Of a stretch of DNA of 64,000 nt, positions 1 through 10,869 are shown piece after piece (position 1 is the stretch's first letter; the number at the start of each line of letters is the position of its first letter). The DNA is from Liopterus haemorrhoidalis. Taxonomy: Eukaryota; Arthropoda; Insecta; Coleoptera; Dytiscidae. A program made the translations under genes and the position numbers. The notes under the pieces are model-generated. The model was not told the origin of the DNA and ran no database searches. It saw nothing but the letters and a program-made list of their open reading frames with translations. Location: NCBI GenBank assembly GCA_963971575.1, contig OZ020617.1, positions 21,599,403-21,663,402 of the forward strand, read 5' to 3'.

Positions 1-472
1 TCAGCTGTCTGATTAAAAACTATTCGTCAGCGTCTGACATATGTGGCCTGATTTCATAATGATGAAATATTTGTCATGACGAATGAATATTGGAACTGGG
101 TTAATTTTCGTTACAAAAAGGTTGGAAGTCACAAAATATGGAAGCAGTGGAACATAGCCAACTCCGCTGCACGTATTAGTCCAGAAGGTGACGACCAAGA
201 CACTGACGCCAGATTCTTGTATCGAGAGAGAAGCCAAGCAAGAAGTGACCATGTGAGTGGGAGAAGACTTCTCCAGGCTCCTCGACTCCCGGATGGATAG
301 CCCCCGCCTCGGAGATAGGTCCAAGCCGATCCTGGCCAACACGGGGTGGACCGAAGACTTCCCCAACTCCATGGACCAATTCAAACATATATTGTAAATG
401 TGATATACATATTCAATAAATTTGTTATGTTGAAACCAGGAGTTGTGTCTCAATCAAACCATCCACGTGACA
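1..472 (-). mobile_element. LTR-A, solo or terminal LTR, truncated by the window edge
   Basis: On the minus strand this begins TGTCACGTGGATGG at 472 and runs off the left edge. It is a close copy, in inverted orientation, of the LTR at 11201-11742, and lacks only about the last 50 bases of that copy. It is GC-richer than its surroundings. The open frames inside it (for example 13-453 minus) recur in the other copy because the DNA is repeated; they show no domain. Whether an internal retroelement region lies to the left cannot be seen. Confidence 0.75.
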
Positions 473-628
473 ATATTATGAAAAATAAAGTATATAAAAT
501 ACAATAAAAATTTATGAAAACTAATATATTCCAAATTTGTATTTATAATGACAAAAAATATAAAATGAAAATGACTTATTTATAAAAACAGCTCACCCCA
601 ACCCAAGATATTTAATGTAAGTATAGTA

Positions 629-803
629 TGTTTCTTTAATATCAGCGGAACTAGATATTGAAACTTACTAACTTTTAACGATTGAATTATACTTTTTATC
701 TTTTTGTTTAACACAAGCCCACTTCGATCGTTAAAATATGAGCTGAAGTGATAACTTAAGAAAATAAAAAATACATTTAGTTCCGCTTAAACATTTGGAA
801 TAG
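629..803. repeat. Foldback MITE, family P, copy 1
   Basis: A short non-coding element with inverted ends: AGCGGAACTAGA near 643 and TTTAGTTCCGCTTAAAC near 777. The same element, better preserved, is at 37231-37385. The superfamily is not clear. Confidence 0.55.
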
Positions 804-859
804 ATTTTACGATTTACGAGTGGAAGGAGTCGGGAGTCAAATTCGGAGTTGGAGTCGGT

Positions 860-1371
860 AATTTTTCTAGAACTACTAATCAGATTTTAAAAATTCTTTC
901 AATTCATAATTATATAAGTCGTATAATCACTGATAATTTGAAGAAAATGCGTTAGATCTGAACGGAAACATGGATTTCGTTACATTCGCGCGCACAAATT
1001 TCATTATAACTTTGAAATGACTGAACCGATTTTAATGAACTGTTAGCCTAAAATCTGACCAGATGATGTAGCTATAGATAGAAAAAATCCGCATGAAAAT
1101 CGAACCGGCAGTTCTCGAGTAATGTGTTAAATATAAACTGAAAATATGGATTTTGTACAAACCGTTCGTACATATATTATTACATCTTTGGAACTATTGG
1201 GCAGATTTTAATAAAACATAGCCAACAGCCTGACCAGATGATGTAGCTACAGATAAAAACAAAAAAAAGCCTGAAATCGGATTAGCAGTTCTCGAGTGAA
1301 AAGCGCACGTACGGACAGGCAGTCAAACAGACAGACAGATAGAGAGACGTAGACTTTTATATATGTATAGA
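860..1371 (-). mobile_element. Helitron-like repeat, family X, copy 1
   Basis: On the minus strand it starts TCTATACATATATAAAAGTC at 1371 with A as the preceding base, the Helitron 5-prime pattern and the same style as the element ending at 36977. A GACA-rich tract and two diverged sub-repeats follow, each with the motif TAGCTACATCATCTGGTCAG and a nearby CTCGAGAACTGC-like box. Copies recur at 24935 and 37930 in the other orientation. The left (3-prime) end was not found. Confidence 0.5.
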
Positions 1372-2520
1372 TATATTTAAGTTATTATAATAGCACCCAA
1401 CTTTTCTAAATTTATTTTAGAAGCGCTCAGGATCAGTTTAGGACTAGTCGCGATTGTATCGGTGCGGCCGATTTGCTGTGTCAACTCATCGCCGGGTCAA
1501 CTCGCTGCACGTTCAGTAATCTCGGTGGTTGTTTATTCCTACTATTGTGAAAAAGACAAAAACAAATTTTAAATATTATATTATTAAAAATAACACATTT
1601 TAAAGTAAATTACAATGAAGTTCAACATATTTTATTACTTATTAATAATAACTTAATTATAATACACTAACTTAACTTAACTTAACCTTAACTAATCTAT
1701 GGATTATCCGACTGAAACAGATTTGAAATCTGTTTAAGTTTCTTTCGATTTTCTCAAAATAATAAATTAGAGATAGGTGGTTTACGAAATAAAATTATTC
1801 AATTAATAAATCGTTAATAAATTCACTAATACCTTTTACTTTCCATAATGTAATTTCAAATACAACAATCAACAATACTAATTTAAAACGTGTTATTTGA
1901 AGTTAATCTGGAATTATCAGATGAAATCTTATTCCTCAGAATCGTTTAAAAGCATCAGTCAAGCAGTTAAAAGGCATTAAAGACATTATTATCATTCAAG
2001 TCTTATCTTGAACTTAGTAGTACAAGAAAAGCGACTCGTAAATAGCAAAAGGGAAAACAAAATTTAACTTTATTGACGGGTTTTGCATTCATACGTTGTT
2101 TATTTTACCGACGGAATAACCGTCCAACTTACTTAGAAGTAATTTATTTTATTTGAAACGACTTTTACGTATCTACAGTTTACGAGTATAAATTCAGTGT
2201 AAAGATTTCTTTTAAGGTTAAGATAAAAATAGAAGCAGCAGTTAAACTCAATAAAGGTAAATAAAATAAAAATCTTCTTGATAAAACTGAAGCTTTCATA
2301 AACGTGAAGCGTACTTTTAGTTTTCTACTTTCCTTTACAGAAAAGTTGCAAATGTATTTAATTTAGAAAGTTTACTTGGGTACATTGCGCGATAAGTATA
2401 TTTGCTCAGTACCTTTAGCTGTGTTTTGGAAAATAAATGAAAAACCAAACAAAAAAATAAAATAAAAACAAACAAAATAAATAAATAAACAGAAAAAACC
2501 GAAACGTGTGTAAATAATGT
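1372..2520. other. No gene recognised
   Basis: AT-rich sequence of 1.1 kb with no open frame of note. A short stretch near 1420-1530 is GC-richer (around GGTGCGGCCGATTTGC). A short direct repeat, CTTAACTTAACTTAACC, lies at about 1673-1689. I see nothing else. Confidence 0.5.
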
Positions 2521-3770
2521 GAATCAGTTGCTCTTAGAATTTCTTGTTGAGAATTGTTGGGACATTTTTTTATTTATATTTACCAAATCCAACGAAAAAT
2601 AAAAAAATAAAATCGACCAGAATTGACGGACCGAAGTGATGACAAAAAAAAGGAAGGTGGATATACTAGAATTTCTTGCTGAAAATTGTCAGAAAAAAAT
2701 GTAATTTTATATTTACCAAAATCTCAAAAACTGCCATATTTTTTAAAAACACAATCTGATATAAATAAAAATTCCTATCGCATGTGTCCGGCTCAGATCA
2801 ATCTACATTACCTAAATTTTTTTCAGGTTTTTAGTTAAACCCTTTTTGATAAAAGGGTGCGGGACAAGAACTTTTTTTAGCACATTTTTGGCTAAAATCG
2901 CGTTAAAAGAAACGCATTTCAAAATAGTATCTATCGTTCTTTAATCTACGTCTTAAGAGCTTTCTTTTGATACCACACAAAGAAATCGACATTTTTCGAA
3001 AAACTTATCTCATCGAAAATTCCTGTTGAACTATTCCGGTTCCTATCAATGTACATTACAGAGATTTTTTTCAGATTTTTAGATCATCCCCTCTGGAAGA
3101 TAGGAGGCAAAAATTCCATAAAAAAATGATTTTTCAAAAATAAAAATTTGTTTGTTGATCCACGTATTAAGATGTTTCATTTAGTATGCCACTCAAAAAT
3201 ATATATATATATATATTTATTTTTTTATTAATTACATAATTGTTTATATTTATCTCGGGATGTGTCTTTTTGAACTCTCAGTATTTTTCCTGAGTGTGGG
3301 TCAAAGAGTTATATAAGCATACTAATTTTCAACTTTCTATGTTAAGCCGTTTAGCTATAATTTCTGCCGTACAGACAGACAGACATATGAGAGACGTTAT
3401 AAGGGTTTTTTGTGGTCATACCTACAAAATCCTAAAAATGGAAGACAGGTCGAAATGATGTCCAAAGAAAAAGGAAGGTGGATATACTAGAATTTCTTGC
3501 TGAGAATTATCAAGAAAAAAATGTAATTTTATTTTTACCAAATCCAAAGAAAAATAAAGAAATAAAATCGACTAGAATTAACAGACCGAAGTAAATGATA
3601 CAAATAAAAAAGGAATACAGATCGAAATGATGCCCAAAAAAAGGAAGGTGAATCCAAGTGAAAGCCCAAAAAAAAGAAAGACGGTGCGAAGTGCTAACAA
3701 CAAAAATAAGAAGACGGAACCAAGTGATGAAAAAAAGAAGAATTATTATTGTTATTATTATTAGCAGATT
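2521..3770. repeat. Old diverged tandem repeats, interrupted
   Basis: A unit beginning AGAATTTCTTGCTGA and continuing through ACCAAATCC, AAATCGACCAGAATT and AAGGAAGGTGGATATACT occurs near 2536, 2671 and 3490. The middle copy is broken by about 750 bp (2741-3440), which carries two diverged halves starting CAATCTACATTAC and CAATGTACATTAC and a GACAGACAGACA tract near 3371. The 112-aa minus frame at 3510-3848 is a low-complexity by-product. Confidence 0.5.
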
Positions 3771-4207
3771 TAGTAGAAAACTTGCGTTTAATTTATTATA
3801 TATTTTTCTTATAATGACATGAACACTAATCTTTATTTGTGTTTCCATGTCTTACAAGTTGAAGAGGGTAAAAAAGTCCATTGCCTGCATATTGTAAACG
3901 AGTATACTATTTTACGTTTCATTCCAAGTGTAAAACTATTTGAGACCAAGCAACTTTATAATACAGAGAAATGCTTTAGAGCAGTTAAGATTTAGATTAA
4001 AGAGAACTTCAAGGTAAGTATTTCTCTTTGTAGCCTCTATTAAATGCACTAAAGCAAGACACCGGAAATATATTTTATTTAATGTATTTGAAATAATACT
4101 TTTCAAAATATTTACAAGAGAAAATAAATAAATGGACAGAAAGCTCAGTACACACATTAAAAAATATTGTAACGAATATGATTTGGTTTCCCTTGTATGA
4201 CGACCAT
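3771..4207. other. No gene recognised
   Basis: About 440 bp of AT-rich sequence. The 73-aa minus frame here has no recognisable motif. Confidence 0.4.
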
Positions 4208-4215
4208 GGTTAAAG

Positions 4216-4551
4216 TAGAGGTCGGCAACCTTTCTTACGTCGCTGTTCGTATTCAGTAAAAAAATATTAAATTTTTACGTCGCGGGCTGCATTTAGTAAC
4301 TTTTTTTAGCATGGCCATAATTCTTTTTGTAATTTCTATTTTTGACGATCTTAATTTCTTAATTACGCCGGTTTACACGTATTTACGTCAGCATAAATAC
4401 TCCTAGTGGTAAAAAGCTTTAAGCATCGCAGCAGTAAGGTGTGGACTACGCTGTATATGAAAAGTAAACATTATATTTTCTTCTTGGTGGAACACATATA
4501 ATTGTTAGGCGGCCCACATTCGTCCCAAGGGTCACCGGTTGTCGAACACTG
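4216..4551. mobile_element. hAT-type MITE, family G, copy 1
   Basis: Left end TAGAGGTCGGCAACC and right end GGTTGTCGAACACTG form imperfect terminal inverted repeats. The flanking 8-mers GGTTAAAG and GTTTAGAG agree at 6 of 8 positions, as expected for an aged 8-bp hAT target duplication. It shares ends and a GCGGGC-type core with the copy at 59800-60101. It is non-coding. Confidence 0.65.
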
Positions 4552-4799
4552 GTTTAGAGGTTACTATGGAAATTACTTTTGATTTGTAATAGAATTTTTT
4601 CAGGTTGTAAGTTTTATCCATGGAACCCGTAGATTAATATTTTTTTTTTACATTTTACTTTACCAGAATCGTAATAATAATAATAATCCAACGTCGTGTC
4701 CGACTACGGGAGTCACAAAAGAAATTACAATAATAATATGAGTATATGCATATAAAAACAAATATATACACATGCACACATACACATACATAAGATGTT

Positions 4800-7700
4800 C
4801 TAGAGCGTAGTGCATCTTCTACGTTCATGGGCACGGAGATGGCTTATAAGGCCAATTCTAGCCATAAAATTTTTTCCACATATGTCGCACAGAAAGGTTC
4901 CTTCTCCCGTCGATATCCTATTCTTCTTGGCAGCCGCTTTAGCTCTCACAGCTTGCTGGCGACTTTGTTCATATACAGCAACTGCATCTTGAATTGTTTT
5001 CCTCCAGCAGTTGCGGTTAGTTGCTAGAGTTTCCCAGTTGTTATTCAGCAAGTTTGTAGTTTTTAGGTTGTTTTTGAGAACATCCTTATACCGTTTTCGG
5101 GGAGCACCAATATTTCGTTGACCTTCTTGCAGCTCACAGTACAACAGCTGTTTGGGTACTCTGTCATCGGACATACGTACAACGTGGCCAGTCCATCGCA
5201 GTTGATTTCTGACTAGGAGTGATTCTATACTGCACGCTTGAGCTTCATTTAATACTCGTACATTGTCTATATGATCTTGGCACTTGATTCGCAAAATAGT
5301 GCGTAGGCATCTTTGGTGAAATTTTTCAAGCTGACGAATATGCCGTCGATATGGAGTCCATGTTTCAGATGCATATAGCAGTGTAGGTATTATGACCGAC
5401 TTATAAACGCTCAGTTTAGTTTGTAACCTCAGATCGTGATTTAGCCAAACTCGTTTCCGTAGCATGCCATAAGCTCTAGCTGCAGCAGATATTCTATTAT
5501 TTATCTCCACGTCCAAATTACCATCGTTGCAAAGTATACTCCCTAAATATTTGAAGGTTTTCGTGATTCTCAGTACTTCATCGCCGACAAAGAAATCTGG
5601 TATTGCGTTACCATTAGTTGTTCTGGCCATGACTTCTGTTTTCGACAGACTGATCTTGAGTCCGAACCGGGTACTTGACGTAGCCAAGCGGGTTATTGCA
5701 TCTTGCAGATCCTCAGGACTATTTGAAACTAAAGCACAGTCATCGGCATACAGAGCTTGTTGAATGACGCCGTATTTTAGCTTAGATGTAGCTTTAAAAC
5801 GAGATAACCTGTGCAGGCCGCCGTCTATGCGGTACCGGATATGGACCCCACCGATATAATCACAGAAGGCTATCTCTAGAACCGCTGCTAAGAATATATT
5901 AAACAGACTAGGCGCAAGAACACATCCTTGTCTTGTGCCAATTGTAACAGAGAATTCAGAGGAAAACTCCCCGTTAGAAGACACACAAGCTTTCGTGTTA
6001 CAGTGTAGTTCTCTCAAAAGATGTAGTATTTTCGGAGGGCAGCCAAATTTCCACAATACTTCCCATAATATGTTTCGCGGCACTGTATCGAATGCTTTCG
6101 AGAAATCGACAAAGCACATATAGAGCGGTTTGTTTTGCTCTGTACATTTCTCTTGCAGCTGACGAAGCGAAAATATCATGTCATTGCATCCTCTATTTTT
6201 CCTAAACCCAGCTTGGGACTCTGGATTGTGGAATTCAGATATGATGTTCAATCTGTCGTTCAAGATATTTGAGAGAACTTTGCCTACTGATGAAAGTAAA
6301 GATATTCCGCGATAATTATCGCAGCTACTTTTACTACCTTTGTTTTTATACAGAGGACGTACGATAGCATTTTTAAACTCTTGAGGTATCTGACCAGTTT
6401 CCCAGATGTTGTGGATAAGATGTGTCAGCGTAACAGCTATCGCGCTTCCACCGTATTTTATTATTTCAGCTGGTATGCCATCAGAACCAGGTGCTCTATT
6501 ATTGTTCAAACGATTGATGGCACATTCAACTTCATAATGCGTTGGCGTAGCATCCAGATCTTCCCATACATGGTACTGTGGGAGCAGTTCAGTGACAGTC
6601 TCGTCTCGTGGGTACGAAGTGTTAAGTAACTCGTTAAAATGTTCACGCCATCTATTGAGAAGATCGTTCGCAGTATACAATAACGTGGAGTTATCTTTAC
6701 TTTTCAGAGGCATTGAGATTTTTCGCCGGGGACCATAGATTTTAACAAGACTTTGATAGAACGCTTTTAAGTTGTTAGTATCAGCAAATTGTTGGATCTC
6801 ATTTGCTTTATCTGTCCACCATTTATTCTTTAGTTCTCTTGTTCTATTTCTTAGCTTCCTTCGTTCCTCCAACATGGCGACTCTATTAATTTCCGTTTTG
6901 TTTATTTGCCACTTTATTTCTGCAGACTTTCTGGTTTCAACAAGAGTTCTGATTTCTGCGACGTTTTCATCAAACCAGTCTTCATCTCTTTTCTTAACTT
7001 TGCCTAAGAAATTTGCGGAAGTGTTGTACAGTTCAGTAGATAAACTTAACCACTGCTGTTCCGGCGATCGGATATTTGAGTTGTTGATACCCGATACGCA
7101 TTTCGAAATTTCTTCTGCAAATTTCATCCGTGTTGAGCAATCCCTTAAAATATCCGTGTTCATTCGCGGGGGTATTGTTCTAGGTCTTTTGTCAACTCGT
7201 TTGAAATAAAGATTTAATTTAGATCTTACAAGTCTGTGGTCTGTGTCGCAGATCGCACCTCTCATGACTCTTGTTATTAATATGTCCTGGATATCAGTGT
7301 TCCTCGTAATGATATAATCAATCAGATGCCAATGTTTGCTCCTTGGGTGCATCCATGTATTTTTATATTTATTAGGAAGTTGGAAGATGGTGTTGGTTAT
7401 TGTTAGTCCATAAGACTGACATAATGTAAGAAGCATAAGACCATTGCTATTACACTTTCCAGTGCCATGCTTGCCGATTACGTCAGTCCAATTTGCTGCG
7501 TCCCTGCCTACTCTAGCATTAAAGTCGCCAAGGAGTAGCAGTTTATCTGTTCGAGGAACTTTATCCAGGACATGTCTTAAGTCGTCGTAAAATTTTTCCT
7601 TGCTCTCATCATCATGCTGCATCGTGGGAGCGTAGATGCTGATGAGTGACAGGTATTTATTGGCTTTTAAACAAAAACGAGCTGTTATAATCCTGTCTGT

Positions 7701-8054
7701 GATCCCCATTGGGGGCTTGTCCATAAGAGGGAGTAGTGACGAACGAATAGCGAAGCCAACGCCTGATTCTCTCTTCTCATGTAGTTTGCGACCGGACCAG
7801 AAATAGGTGTAACCTCCCTTTATCTCCGTGAGCTGTCCAGATTCGGGGAAGCGTGTTTCACTAATAGCAGCGATGTCTATGTCGTATGTTTGCAGTTCGT
7901 TAGCGATCATAGCTGTTCTTCTTTCCGGCTTATTAGATGTTGGGTTGTCCTGGAGAGTTCGTATATTCCAGGTGCAAATTTTCATTTTGAAATTTATTTC
8001 CTTGATGCGGCGACTTGGAAAATGCTTAGGCAGGATGTGGCTTTCTTGCTCCAT
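4800..8054 (-). CDS. LINE endonuclease/reverse transcriptase polyprotein (intact, 1084 aa)
   Basis: This is the replication protein of a non-LTR retrotransposon: it nicks target DNA and copies the element RNA at the nick. Residues 24-276 form an APE-type endonuclease with CTWNIRTL (about 28), SETRF (about 65), GDFNARVG (about 176) and DTDHRLV (about 270). Residues about 500-800 form the reverse transcriptase, with DFSKAFDTVPR (about 650), GTRQGCVLAPSLFN (about 705) and the catalytic box ALYADDCAL (about 767). LRWTGHVVRM lies near 953. A C2H2 finger (CDIC then HLRAH, about 1056-1077) closes the protein. There is no internal stop or frameshift, and the length fits a single-ORF LINE. The first methionine at 8054 is assumed; the one 23 residues later (MKICTWN) could also serve. 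The RTE-like assignment is moderate. Confidence 0.93.
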   Translation of the reverse strand: MEQESHILPKHFPSRRIKEINFKMKICTWNIRTLQDNPTSNKPERRTAMIANELQTYDIDIAAISETRFPESGQLTEIKGGYTYFWSGRKLHEKRESGVGFAIRSSLLPLMDKPPMGITDRIITARFCLKANKYLSLISIYAPTMQHDDESKEKFYDDLRHVLDKVPRTDKLLLLGDFNARVGRDAANWTDVIGKHGTGKCNSNGLMLLTLCQSYGLTITNTIFQLPNKYKNTWMHPRSKHWHLIDYIITRNTDIQDILITRVMRGAICDTDHRLVRSKLNLYFKRVDKRPRTIPPRMNTDILRDCSTRMKFAEEISKCVSGINNSNIRSPEQQWLSLSTELYNTSANFLGKVKKRDEDWFDENVAEIRTLVETRKSAEIKWQINKTEINRVAMLEERRKLRNRTRELKNKWWTDKANEIQQFADTNNLKAFYQSLVKIYGPRRKISMPLKSKDNSTLLYTANDLLNRWREHFNELLNTSYPRDETVTELLPQYHVWEDLDATPTHYEVECAINRLNNNRAPGSDGIPAEIIKYGGSAIAVTLTHLIHNIWETGQIPQEFKNAIVRPLYKNKGSKSSCDNYRGISLLSSVGKVLSNILNDRLNIISEFHNPESQAGFRKNRGCNDMIFSLRQLQEKCTEQNKPLYMCFVDFSKAFDTVPRNILWEVLWKFGCPPKILHLLRELHCNTKACVSSNGEFSSEFSVTIGTRQGCVLAPSLFNIFLAAVLEIAFCDYIGGVHIRYRIDGGLHRLSRFKATSKLKYGVIQQALYADDCALVSNSPEDLQDAITRLATSSTRFGLKISLSKTEVMARTTNGNAIPDFFVGDEVLRITKTFKYLGSILCNDGNLDVEINNRISAAARAYGMLRKRVWLNHDLRLQTKLSVYKSVIIPTLLYASETWTPYRRHIRQLEKFHQRCLRTILRIKCQDHIDNVRVLNEAQACSIESLLVRNQLRWTGHVVRMSDDRVPKQLLYCELQEGQRNIGAPRKRYKDVLKNNLKTTNLLNNNWETLATNRNCWRKTIQDAVAVYEQSRQQAVRAKAAAKKNRISTGEGTFLCDICGKNFMARIGLISHLRAHERRRCTTL

Positions 8055-8489
8055 TGTGTTAGAGATGAAATACAGTGTTGTGACTGATTGTGCTATGATA
8101 TATTTAAGTGCCAGGAGTATTGCACGGCTACCGATGGCACTATCTTGGTCTGTGAAGTTCTAATATTCGAGGCATAACAAGGTTAAGACATCGAACAAAC
8201 TCCAAGGATCGCAGCACTTGGCCGCAGTACTAAAATGTTTGGTAGTACGGCGCCCTCTACACCGCAGTGCAACTGGTGTTCGCATAGCATCAGCTACCGT
8301 TGGGAGTAGTGCTCCTCCTCCGCTAGCTGTATCTAAGCTGACGCAAACCATACAGCCGCTCCCCTGGAGGCAGACGCTGTACGGACTTACTTATGAAGAT
8401 GCTATTTGTGAATGCAGTCATAATAATTGAATATAAATAAACATATACAAAAATATACACATATATATAATTTTAAATTTCGTAGAAAA

Positions 8490-9010
8490 AAAAAAAAAAT
8501 AATAATAATAATAATAAAATTAAATAAATAAAATATATAAATACATAAAAATAATAAAAATTTGAATATTAAAATGATATAAAATAATAAACTAATATAA
8601 TAAATAAAATTAAATATTAAAATTTTTAAAAATTACTAGTGATCAGTGAGAATAAATAAATAAATAAAATATATAAATAAATAATAAAAATAATACTCAA
8701 TGAAAATATATAAATATATAAAATAATAAAATTTGAATATTAAAATAATATAAAATAATAAATTAACATAATGAATAAAATTAAATATTAAAATGTTTAA
8801 AAAATTACTAGTGATCAGAGAAAATAAATAAATAAATAAAATATATAAATAGATAATAAAAATAATACTCAATGAAAAATATATAAATACATAAAAAATA
8901 ATAAAAATTTTAATATTAAACTAAAAAAACTAAAAAAACTAAAATAATAACTTAATATAATAAATAAAATTAGATATTAAAATGTATAAAAATTACTGGT
9001 GATCAGAACC
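8490..9010. repeat. AT-rich tandem repeat, three units of about 170-190 bp
   Basis: The box ATTACTAGTGATCAG occurs near 8632 and 8803, with ATTACTGGTGATCAG near 8992. Between the boxes lie near-identical AT-only blocks with AATACTCAATGAAAA. If the LINE boundary at 9487 is right, the array sits in its 5-prime leader, where some LINEs carry repeated promoter units. It could instead be independent satellite DNA. Confidence 0.7.
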
Positions 9011-9782
9011 AATCATCTACATAACCTGCATCACCTACAGGATTAGAGCTGGTTACTCCCCTACTACAGTTCAGAAAGTAAATCACTGTAAGATTTAGCC
9101 GGTTACATAAATAATATGGTTGTTTATTCATAATTAGTTTGAAATTTAGATAAATAACTGAGTAATAGCAGTAAATGTTTTAGGGTCACTGAGTTAAGTC
9201 ATAGGTGGAGTGCGTGCGCATCCCCGCCTCGTATGACATTATTTGGTTCGTACTTGCATAAACAGCTGATATGAAATGTTTTACCAAAAATGTACTTTAA
9301 TTTAATTATATGAATTAAAATGGTTTTACTTACAGAATATAATAGACGACCATAGATAAGATAACTTGCACAACAAATTTTAAGATTTATATTTCCCAAT
9401 TAACATATTAAATTTTAAATATCGGAGAGCATTAAATTCACTGACCTACACCCACAAACAGCGAGTGCCGTGTACTGGAAGTACGTATACCAGAATCGTA
9501 TTACTATACTAAACATGACATGGTTATACTTTATTTAATTTAATATGTTAAGAAACATCACAGTTAATAACAATATTTTTTTTATAATTCCCACCGATAA
9601 ACAGGAAATTAAAAGCATAATTTTGGAATAAAAAATCTCACATTCCAGTGGTTCTGATAAATAGCCTTCCGAAGTACTACAGCGCCAGTCAAATGTTTGT
9701 AGAGAATAGGACGACATACCAGTTGGGGTATATTGTGTAAACGAAAGGTACCACAAGATTTTAGGGTACGCAGATGACCTGG

Positions 9783-10590
9783 ATATACGAGCTTTTGACA
9801 AAGTCAATCACAATTTACTGTTTAAAAAATTAATGTCGATTGAGTACATGGCAACTTGCTATGGTGGTTAAAATCTTATATTACTAACAGAATGTAGGCG
9901 GTCACTATCAATAATTGTGTGTCAAATTTTATTAAAATAACTTCCGGTATTGGTCAAGGATCACACCTAGAGCCAGTCTTATTCACAATTTTTATTAACG
10001 ATATTAATATAAGCTTCAAAAAAGCTAAATTTCTGTTATATGCTGACGATTTAAAAATATATTGTAAAATTAAGTCTGAAGACGATTGCCTTGCTTTAAA
10101 TAATGATCTAAATAATTTTCTCAATTACTGTCAACAGAATTTGCTTTTTCTTCATACTAGATTTATACCCGACAGCAAAATACATTTTATTTAGAAAATA
10201 AATTATCTAATATAGGCAATTTCTCACCGCTGAATAGATGTGTTACTTATTTTAATAAAATGTTTAAAACATGTGATATATTTTTTTATCATTGGGCCAA
10301 TTTAAAAGCAAAATTAAATCACACCTAAATAATAAATGTATAACATATATTGTTAGTCACTTTTTTTATTGTAACTTTTTTCTTTTTTTGTTACTACTCT
10401 AATAATTATATTATTGAACCACATTATTTTTTTTGGACTGGTTAATAATTTGTTTGTTAAATTATTATTTTTGTAAATTATCAATGTACCATTTGATGTA
10501 TATTTACTTGTAATTTGTGAAAATCTGTTGTAGAGATTTATCTCTGTTGATTTTCCGACGTAAAATAAAAATAAAATAAAAATAAAAAAG
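9783..10590 (+). pseudogene. Inner LINE 1: truncated Jockey/CR1-group RT fragment
   Basis: It begins inside the outer LINE with FDKVNHNLLFKKL, then, after a frameshift and a stop, continues as ITSGIGQGSHLEPVLFTIFI and the catalytic box LLYADDLKIYC (9919-10194). A non-coding 3-prime region follows and ends in an AAAAT-type A-rich tail at about 10561-10590. Removing this segment joins GYADDLD to ISNKAED in frame. It is dead. Confidence 0.75.
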
Positions 10591-10869
10591 TATTATTTCA
10601 AATAAGGCTGAAGACGTAATATACCTTACTAATCTTATTGATGTCGAAGCTCGTAAAGTAGGACTCATCATCGGTAATGAAAAAACCAAGTAGCTTATTG
10701 TTGGATACAGTCATGAGAACACGTCCGACTTAAAAATTAATCGCAACACTTTTGAAAGAGTGTCTACTTTCAAATACCTGGGCACCATGATAAATCACGT
10801 GAATATGATAATGCAGGAAATTACGAATAGAATTAAAGCTGCTTATGCATCGTATTTTGAACTGGTCAA

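Larger units (their letters stand above)
4674..9487 (-). mobile_element. Nearly full-length LINE, RTE-like, with candidate 13-bp target duplication
   Basis: The element reads right to left. It ends in an ATT-type microsatellite tail at 4674-4687. The 13-mer TACCAGAATCGTA occurs immediately left of that tail (4661-4673) and again at 9488-9500, which is best read as the target-site duplication. Between them lie a short 3-prime UTR, one long intact ORF (4800-8054), and about 1.4 kb of upstream DNA that includes an AT-rich tandem repeat. An intact frame plus an intact duplication suggest a fairly recent insertion. The exact 5-prime end rests on the duplication alone. Clade is inferred from endonuclease and RT motifs, the microsatellite tail and the absence of a visible RNase H. 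Confidence 0.75.

Noticed and set aside
13..453. 146-aa protein and its partner at 11290-11664
   Set aside because: Both are the same LTR read in one frame; LTRs do not normally code and no domain is present.
3510..3848. 112-aa membrane-like protein on the minus strand
   Set aside because: The Phe/Ile/Leu-rich product comes from A-rich tandem repeats read backwards; no start context or homology.
8636..8872. 78-aa hydrophobic minus-strand protein
   Set aside because: Translation of an AT-only tandem repeat.
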